64,000 bases of DNA, taken from the NCBI RefSeq assembly GCF_036898095.1, contig NC_090728.1:87329935-87393934 (forward strand), written 5' to 3'. This DNA comes from Palaemon carinicauda. Lineage: Eukaryota > Arthropoda > Malacostraca > Decapoda > Palaemonidae. The translations under genes were made by a program, and so were the position numbers. The notes beneath the pieces are model-generated. The model saw only the letters and a list, made by a program, of their open reading frames with translations. It ran no database searches and was not told the DNA's origin. Shown piece by piece: positions 57,101 to 64,000 of this stretch (position 1 is its first letter; the number at the start of each line of letters is the position of its first letter).

Positions 57101-58584
57101 TTTTGGACTCGTGTTGCGACGCTGCCTTTGTTTTTGTGCGCTCTTTTTGCATTGTTTTTTGGATTTCTTCGCCATGGCTGAAGCTTTCCTTCCACCTGCA
57201 CCAATGTTAAGTACCATAGACTGTTTTGGCATTATTTTTGACCCGGGCTTGTACGCCTTATTTACATATGGCGTGTGTTTTAGTGCGTTCGGCTTGATGC
57301 CGCCCCGCGTCCTACGCGGCCATTTTCATCGCTTGTTTACATGCCTTCGGGTATTTAATGTCATGCTAGGTTCTTTTTAATCTTAAGTTAGATTATTGGC
57401 CCTGTGCCATTCATTTAGAACCGCTGTGTTTACTTTTAAGTACTTATGAGTCGCTTCCGAGTCCGTTTCTTGTGTTAACGAAGAATAGCGTTCAGGGTTT
57501 TATTATAGTTTGGTTCCCTACCCAGCGGGTTGGTGTTAGCTCTTTACGAGTTTTTTCTTCCTAATTACATCCGTTCAGAGTGTCCATTTTCCCCTTTCGC
57601 TATTCTTCGTTGCATATTTATGTTGTACATTACGGACAGATGTGTTACATGATTTTAATTGGTTCGTGTTCATTCTAGATCGAGCTTAGTAACCTTCGAG
57701 TGTGAGAGGCTGGAGTTTCCCGTTTTCTGTTTCATTACTGTTTTGGAATATTTTCCTCACAGATTCTGGTTCTCCCCCTCTCTATCTCTCTCCTTCAGGG
57801 ATTATTCTTTTTCGTTGATAGACGAGTTCATTTATTTATATTTAATTTTTACCAGGTTACTTTGTTCTTTCTAATAGGCTAGTGATTATATTTTACATAG
57901 GTCCTGTCATGTTAGAGTCATTCTGGTTAGCTTGGCCTGCTCTCGAGCCGCCACGTTGTTCCCCCTCCCTCTTAGTCCCACCCTACTCCCCGCTCCGGCC
58001 TGGGCATTAGGTCTGGACCCCACTATTCCGGAACCCCGTCATAGTTTTCCGCTAACATACTTGAGCTGGGAACACATTACTTACCTATTACTGCGGTGCT
58101 CCCCTTCGACTGGGAATCCCTCCCCTCGATGGCCCTCAGCACCTTGACTCCGGCTACGGCCCCGTCACACGACAAACCCCTATTCTCCGCTCCCCTTTTG
58201 ACTCTCCGGTAGGCTCCCTACCAGAGATCTTATCCGGAGATCTTTTTTATATCAAGGGCCATATCCACCCGCCCCCGGAACTCCAATGCACTACGGAGCT
58301 TTCCATCTTTGCCACTATGCCTAATTTCAATGTATATTACAGTAATTACTCAGGAGCTCCGGCTCCTCGTGAATTCACACATAAGGCACTCCGGCGCACT
58401 ACGGAGTATCCTCTCAGTAATTACAGTGGAGCTCCGGCTCCCTATATATTCACGAACCTATTAATACAAATCATATAGAACCCCCTTTTAACCTTAGCTC
58501 TTACTGTTAAGCATATTTCCTAACCTTTAGGTTAAGTTAGAGCCTCCGGGAGTTCTTGTACTTATATAATTCTTTATATTACAG
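57101..58584 (+). other. Leader of DIRS E
   Basis: About 1.5 kb without a convincing ORF. A short frame at 57174 (MAEAFLPPAPMLSTIDCFG) is the only candidate start region. Between 58340 and 58452 a unit of the type GTAATTAC...GGAGCTCCGGCTCC occurs twice, each with a short palindrome. TTTATATTACAG at 58573-58584 looks like a splice acceptor for gag. Confidence 0.5.
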
Positions 58585-58773
58585 AAAGTTCGCTGTGCCT
58601 CCAAGGGTTGTTCGGCGACCTTTACGGATCCCGTGGGCCATGACGTCTGCCGGTCTCATGCCCACTGTGCGATCTCCTTCGCCCGGGAGGCAGGCCAGAC
58701 CCCGTATATGGTCTGGTTCCCGGAGTCTTGCTCGCTCTGCTATGAGCTCTCATCCCTTCTCCTCGATGATGAG
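58585..58773 (+). pseudogene. DIRS E gag, first visible exon (Cys/His domain)
   Basis: 63 codons in one frame, reading VRCASKGCSATFTDPVGHDV, then a CRSHAHC cluster and FPESCSLCYELSSLLLDDE. The Cys/His pattern matches B gag at 16703-16540. Preceded by an acceptor-like site and followed by GTGAGATTTC, a donor-like site. The domain probably binds nucleic acid via zinc. Confidence 0.75.
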
Positions 58774-58926
58774 GTGAGATTTCTCAATGGTACCATTCAT
58801 ACTGTTATTGTTGTTTTGAGATTTCTTCGTTTGTAGACGAGTTCAATTATTTATGAATTGATTTTAACTTGTCTGTTTTTATTCCGTGCCTTTCTAGTTC
58901 GTTCTAACGTTACCCTCCTCTTTCAG
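58774..58926. other. Putative 153-bp intron in DIRS E gag
   Basis: Starts GTGAGA, ends TACCCTCCTCTTTCAG, contains in-frame stops, and joins LLLDDE to ADEDSLKTA in phase 0. B gag runs through the same site without an interruption (VEAFDD then PPSAEARD). So E and B differ by presence of this segment. Confidence 0.75.
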
Positions 58927-60461
58927 GCTGACGAGGATTCTCTCAAGACGGCCAGATCCAGCCTCCGGACCTGGGTCTCAGGATTTGGGAGGAACGCCCC
59001 TCAAGGCTGCCCTTACCTGTTGGAAGGGGACATGGCCTCCCGGCTTTTCCCTGGATCTCCCTCGGCCGCCATACCTACCGAACTGGCTACTCCCCTGATC
59101 GACGCTATCAGAGCGGCCTTGCCCTCTGAAGAGGAACACCAACTTTCTGGCGACGTCTCCGCTTTGGACATACACATCGAACCGATGGATGAGCAGGTAA
59201 GTGGTGTGGAGGACCTGGCAGACTCTTTTCTCTCTCCTACTCCTTCCTCTTCCTCTTCCTTCCTCGGCTTTGACAAGCCTTCGGCTTCTCCTTGCGAAGG
59301 TTCCTTGTCGGTCCGCCCCAAGGTTAAGCCAATTAAAAAACAAAAACCCAAACCCATTAATCCGGCTTCGCCTCCAGCCATGTCACCGGTCCCCGGACCT
59401 TCCTCAGCTCCCGACATCCCAGTGATGTCAAAAACCGCTCCTCCTTCTAAAGGACAGAGGGGTAAGTCCGCTAAAGCCAAGGCTTCAGCTGCGGGTAGCT
59501 CCTCGGACCCCCTTGTAACCATGTCTATGGTACAAGAAATGGTGGAGTCAAAAATGGAGAAGTACTCTGCTGTAATGACGGAGCTCAAAGACATGGTGGC
59601 TAGTCTTCTCCGTTCTGGAGCTCAACCAGCTCCGCCCGTAGGCCCTGACACCTCAAAGCTACCACCGTTCGATAAGAACAACCCTTGGTGGTTTGCTCGA
59701 CATGCACCTTACTTGGATGGCACCCTGACTCTGGAAGGCTTGGGTACCCGCCCTTTGGAAGACCTGGAGTTCTAACCCCCTGACCTCCAGTTTCCTTTTA
59801 ATGGGTTTGTTCGCCTGAAGGAACATGCCCTCGTCCGAATGGACAAAGTGCCAAAGGAGACAGTGATATTTCCTAAGGAACAAGCCCAAGCTGTCTGGGC
59901 TCGTACACTCTCGGAATGGGGATGCGTTAACTCTAAGTTGACCCCCACAAAGGTGCTTACACCATTTTTATGACACCTACGACTATCCCGGCTCCTCTTA
60001 CTGACAAAGTAGCGGAGTTGACTGTCCAAGCCATCAAGGACGGCATCCCTATGCCAACCCTTAAGGGGACGGACCCCACCTCTCTCCTTGTGCCATCCCC
60101 AAGCGATTTTTGGCAAGATCCCCGTCAACCTTTACTGTGGGTAAACTTGACCCAGACTGCGCCTCCTCCCTCTTTTCAGAGAAACTCCCCAAGCTCCCGG
60201 ATCACTTGCTGAAAACGGAGTTTGAGACAAGAAACAGGCTAGCAAGGTCACTCAACTCTCTGGTATCCTCTGAGTTGATAGCTTCCCTTTATAATGAGGA
60301 ACCACTCTTTCGGGTACTGGCGAAAAGTCTTCTACAGACTTTTCAAATAGACCTTCATGACTTTTGGACTGTGAGAACGAACTGCAAGAAACACGTTCTC
60401 GCCGAGGCTTCTATTAGGCATGAGCCTAACAGACTTATTACCTCCTCCTGTTTGGGTAAGT
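58927..60461 (+). pseudogene. DIRS E gag, second visible exon, stop and frameshifts
   Basis: Begins ADEDSLKTARSSLRTWVSGF, then a Ser/Pro-rich linker, a Lys/Pro-rich basic patch (RPKVKPIKKQKPKPINP), a possible coiled coil (VQEMVESKMEKYSAVMTELK) and NPWWFARHAPY. A TAA at 59773-59775 falls in EDLEF*PPDLQF. Frame changes lie near 59968 and 60118, then PSTFTVGKLDPDCASSLF, the block shared with B. The gene is cut at 60461 in ITSSCLGK by element D. Confidence 0.8.
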
Positions 60462-61230
60462 GCTCAAAATCCGTTTTTTGGGCTCGGCCATGTCGTCCTG
60501 ATGGAAGCATGCTAGAGAAATAACTTGAAAGTACTATATCTGTGGATTTGTGTGTGTGCCTTCTACCTTGAATGGATTCCTTATCTGGTCTCCTAGACCT
60601 GTATATGAAATTCCAGTTAACTTTAATTTCCACTAAACTTGGAACTGATTTAGTGCTTCCTGCCCCCTGCAGGGGAAGTGTCGACATCGACGATAAGGAT
60701 TCAAGGCTTGAATTTCCGTATGAACGGAAGATAAAGCTTTAGAGATTACCTTTCACATATCTTGGAAATCTGTATCCTGATTTCAAGTTGGGCGCTTCTA
60801 GGGTTTAATTAAAACTCTAGCATGTTTTATTTGTCTGCAACCGAGATAGCAGCAATAAGACGCAAATACGTTTAGTATTTTTACCTTGCAACTAGATTAT
60901 CAAATGTAGTTACAATAGGGTATAAATCTGATCCAGCATTGAAAACACGTCAGGGTCCATATTTTCTCTTGTAGAAAAAATATGTAATTTCATTATCGGA
61001 GTAATGCCACTCAATGGAGATGTGAAACCAAATCTGACTGACTTGTATAGACTTTGGGAATGCCTAAACACTGTGACGCAAACGTTCACTCGGCACTGGT
61101 GTTATTGGTCAGATATGCACCTATATGGAACAGTGTGTTAATCATCGTTGTGATTTGCACTCGAGGGTAAGTGTACCCATGCACCCGATGTACTGAAAAG
61201 TCCCAAAGCAGTTCACTGTTCATCGCAGCA

Positions 61231-62340
61231 CTAGAAGACAGGTTTTATAACACTACCCGCCACCACCACAAAATGTTTTCTTTCATGTACTTGCTTTGCA
61301 TAGTGTTTGTAAAAGACCCTGGATGATCTCCACCCACTGTATGAGTGGAGTCTTCCAAAGTCCATGTGTTGAAAGAAATTCAACGAAGAAGAAACTTTCT
61401 TTGGATAATGACCTGCGGGTGTACTGTCAGGATCCGCTCTGCGAATAAAGAAAGTGAGCTTTGCTCTCAGTTGTCTTAGGAATAGGTTTGATCCTGAAGT
61501 TTTGCCTCTGAAGAGCTGTCCTCCCTTGAAGTCTGAAGTTCTTCGAAGATAGACCTTTAGACACACTACTGGGCATAGAGAGACATCTTCCTTAAGTGGG
61601 CAGATTCTCCAAGGACCAAACCTCTTAGTGGGTAGCTCATTCTTGGCAAGAAAAGCAGGATCAGGAAAAAGGTTCAGTTCTCCTGTTTCTAGGAAATGAA
61701 TACAGTATAGCCTTCATCTCTGGATTTGGCCACTATTTCACTGACTCTAGCCCCTGAGGCTATTGCAAACAGAAAGATGACTTTCTGTGTTAGATCCTTT
61801 AGAGTACAATCATAATTGTTTAGGTTTGAAGCATAGTGCAAGACTTTGTCCAAAGACCAACACGATGGGCTTTGGAGGGGTTGTCGGCTTGAGTCTAGCG
61901 TATGCTTTTGGGATCTTATTGAGGATTTCACTAGTGAGGTCCACCTCAAAGGCGTACAGATGTGGTCTAGTCAGGGCCGACTTACACGCGGTAATCGTGG
62001 TGGAAGCCAGGCCTTGTTCATGTAGGTGTATGAAGAAAGCGAGACAGAAATCTATCGATATATCTGTTGGTTTCTTTGTTTTCACAAAGGACACCCATTT
62101 CTTCCAAGATGATTCATATTGTCTCCTAGTTGAACTTGACTTATACTCTTCAATGAAGTTAACTTTATCCTTCGAGATTCCAAACTTTTTGTTTGCTGCT
62201 AGGGGGAGAAAATTATGAGATGTAGGTTGTTGGTTCTCGAGGATGAAGCATAGACAGTCGACTTCTGGACCAGTTGGGATAAAACTGGGTTCGGTAGAGG
62301 AAACAGCTTCAGTTTCAATTCTAGAACTAGAGGGAACTAA
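61231..62340 (-). pseudogene. DIRS D tyrosine recombinase, HxxR Arg changed to Lys
   Basis: N-terminal STRRQYESSWKKWVSFVK (about 62140), HLHEQGLASTTITACKSALT. A frame change near 61870 leads into WSLDKVLHYASNLN and ASGARVSEIVAKSRDEG (first catalytic Arg intact). A further shift near 61690 follows. In the last part GHYPKKVSSSL carries Lys for the Arg of HxxR (AAG at 61399-61401). The nucleophile is kept in FYKHYAKQ. At least two frameshifts. Confidence 0.82.
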
Positions 62341-64000
62341 TTGCCTTTGGGCCATTTGGGGGCCACTACTGCTGCTGTCCCTCTGAAGGATCTTAGCTTG
62401 TCGAGGACTCTTAGAAGGAGATTGGTTGGTGGAAGCAGGTAAATGCGATTCCACCTGTTCCAGTCGAGGGACATGGTGTCTATCGCTTCTGCTTGAGGGT
62501 CCGTATAAGGGTCTAGGTAATGAGGTAATTTCTTGTTGTCGCCCGTTGCAAAGAGGTCGGTCTGCAGTTCCGGGACTTTTTCCGAGGTGAAGGAGAATGG
62601 GTCTGCGTCTAGGGACCATTCTGTCTCTATGGGCTTTCGCCTGTATATAGCATCCGCCGTCACATTGCGGAACCCTTGTAGGTGAACTGCTGATAGGTGC
62701 CATCCCTTCTTCCTTGTCAGGTGGAAGGTGGTTAATATCACATGTCCTATGTGAGATGATCTCGAGCCTTGTCGATTTAGACATTTTGCTATCCCTTCAT
62801 TGATCAGGGCCAATCTGATGTGGATTATTCTGCGAGGGGATAGTTTCTTCAACATCAAGCAAACTGCCAGAGCTTCCGAAACGTTGATATGAAAGGTTTT
62901 GAGCTGGTGCGACCAATTCCTTTGCACTTTTCTCTCGTGAGAATGGCCACCTAGTCAATTTAGACATATTGCTATCCTTTCGTTGCTCAGAGTCGATCTG
63001 ATGTGGATTGTTCTGCGAGGGGATAGTCTCTTTAACGTCGGGAAAACTGCCAGAGCTTCCAAAACGTTGATATGAAAGGTTGTGGTGGTTGCAGGGGAAT
63101 TGTTCGTGCTAGGCTCTTGGCTGCTGACCACGGCCTTAACTGCGTGTGCAATAGGGTCGGGGTCAACCTTGGTTGATCTTTTCGAGCGTTTGATGCGCAT
63201 CTTCTCCAGACTCTTGACGCACCTTTTAAACGTGCTTTTACCACCAGGTCTGTCACTGCCGCAAACTGGAGAGTTCAATACTCTTTCCTGTTGGTATTCT
63301 GAAATCCTCTTGTGACGGATTAGTCTCTTGACAGATCCCTCTATCTCTCTCCTCTTCTTGGATGGAATGGAAAGGTGATGTGACTTTAAGTCCCATTGGA
63401 ACTTTTGAGCTGGAGGAAGTCGAGACTTCTTGCGATTGATGTTGAAGCCCAGGTGTTCCAGAAACTGAATCACCTTGTTGGCTGCCTGAAGACAAGTAGT
63501 CATGGATGCTGCCCATACCAGTCAATCGTCTAGATATGCTAGTAATTGAACTCCTTCGGAGTTTAGCTGCTGAACAATTGTGTCTGCCGGCTTCATGAAT
63601 ATCCTTGGGGCTGTATTCAGTCCGAAGGGCATTGCTCTGAAGAATCACTTCTTCTGTAGCATGAATCCTAGGTAAGAGGAGAAAGGGCGGCTCAATAGAA
63701 GATGCCAGTGAGTATCTGTTGGGTCTATTGAGACTGTGTTTGCTTCCTTTGGTAGAAGGGTCCTTATGTGTTGACAAGTAAGCACCCGGAAATTCTTGTT
63801 CTCAATGAACTTGTTGAGTAGAGACAAGTCTAGAATGACTCTGAGTTTGTCTGAGTCTTTCTTTGGAACACAATACAGGCTTCCCTGGAATTTGATTATT
63901 ACCTTCTTGTTCAAGAGTTCTGAGGTATATTCATCTAACAAGTGGGTGGAGTGTTGGAAGAATTCTGGAAAACGGGGTGGAGTTCTGTTCCTTCTCCACC
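62341..64000 (-). pseudogene. DIRS D RT-RNase H, stop next to catalytic box, internal duplication
   Basis: RT start LNKKVIIKFQGSLYCVPKK and ILDLSLLNKFIENKNF (63941-63645). The catalytic box YLDD (63525-63536) is followed by TGA at 63522-63524 where B has Trp. The thumb follows. RNase H is present twice: 63081-62954 (FHINVLEALAVFPTLKRL) and 62898-62771 (FHINVSEALAVCLMLKKL). Later DAIYRRKPIETEW replaces the usual ADALSR, so a catalytic Asp is kept but the context has changed. The pol tail is NLLLRVLDKLRSFR. Confidence 0.8.
62771..63081 (-). repeat. Diverged tandem duplication within RNase H of DIRS D
   Basis: 62771-62898 and 62954-63081 align at an offset of 183 bp (shared GATGTGGATT-TTCTGCGAGG, GGGGATAGT, AACTGCCAGAGCTTCC, CGTTGATATGAAAGG). 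The copies differ at many positions. 183 is a multiple of 3, so the frame is kept through the duplication itself. Confidence 0.82.

Larger units (their letters stand above)
56761..60462 (+). mobile_element. DIRS-like retrotransposon E, left half
   Basis: The left inverted repeat (56765-57100) is the reverse complement of A's right repeat. Then come a leader (57101-58584) and gag (58585-60461), cut at 60461-60462 by element D. RT, RNase H and recombinase of E should lie beyond D outside the window. The subfamily is the same as A. Confidence 0.85.
60463..64000 (-). mobile_element. DIRS-like retrotransposon D, inserted in E gag
   Basis: The 3' end of a minus-strand DIRS of the B type starts at about 60463 (GCTCAAAATCCG, then GGCTCGGCCATGTCGTCCTG, GATGGAAG). 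The order is an untranslated tail, recombinase (62340-61231), RNase H and RT to the window end. The end matches that of B at 11147-11193. No target duplication seen at this side, as expected for DIRS integration. The other end must lie outside the window. Confidence 0.88.

Noticed and set aside
59013..59594. 193-codon minus-strand ORF opposite DIRS E gag
   Set aside because: Shadow frame with no motif; the plus strand carries the gag blocks shared with B.

Overview
The window is animal nuclear DNA, most likely from a decapod crustacean. The only recognisable host gene is a fragment of GBF1 (Golgi brefeldin-A-resistant ARF-GEF, garz in Drosophila) on the minus strand. Three consecutive exons are visible (40277-40119, 33152-32955, 9552-9439), all joining in phase 0 with GT..AG borders. 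They encode about 157 residues of the region after the Sec7 domain. Everything else lies in GBF1 introns or flanks and is almost entirely transposable-element (TE) and simple-repeat sequence. The decapod assignment is inference from the element mix (several DIRS retrotransposons, RTE and CR1 LINEs, a TIGD1-like Tigger, long (AT)n, (CT)n and (GA)n tracts); I could not test it by search.

Layout. 1-3491: 3' two-thirds of a DIRS-like element (A, +). 3501-3640: RTE 3'-tail fragment. 4893-8530: CR1/L2-type LINE (+) interrupted by about 1 kb of other repeat. 9439-9552: GBF1 exon. 11147-19454: a nearly complete 8.3-kb DIRS-like element (B, -) with terminal inverted repeats, gag, a 647-aa RT-RNase H ORF and a broken tyrosine recombinase. 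19455-19736: (AT)n. 20351-30918: two CR1-type LINEs (-). The second is split by a TTAA-flanked inverted-repeat element (25017-28878) that itself carries a nearly intact RTE LINE (25288-28275, +). 31497-31637: foldback. 32151-32675: palindromic minisatellite. 32955-33152: GBF1 exon. 34735-39349: Tigger/pogo element set in a (TA)n tract and itself hit by a TTAA element (36744-38796). 40119-40277: GBF1 exon. 41036-43900: two copies of an unclassified intronic repeat. 44695-49500: RTE-type LINE (-) hit by a second copy of the same TTAA family (45662-47427).

50165-64000 is a pile of four DIRS-like copies: C (+, 5'-truncated), F (-, decayed), E (+, left inverted repeat, leader and gag) and D (-), which is inserted inside the gag of E and runs off the window.

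GBF1 is the only gene here with a cellular job. The TEs are mostly dead: each DIRS recombinase has lost a catalytic residue or its frame, LINE polymerase motifs are altered (YADD to YADN, FADD to FAND), and the Tigger transposase lacks its second catalytic Asp. The best preserved coding units are the B RT-RNase H ORF and the RTE ORF at 25336-28008. The order of nesting gives a relative history of insertion.
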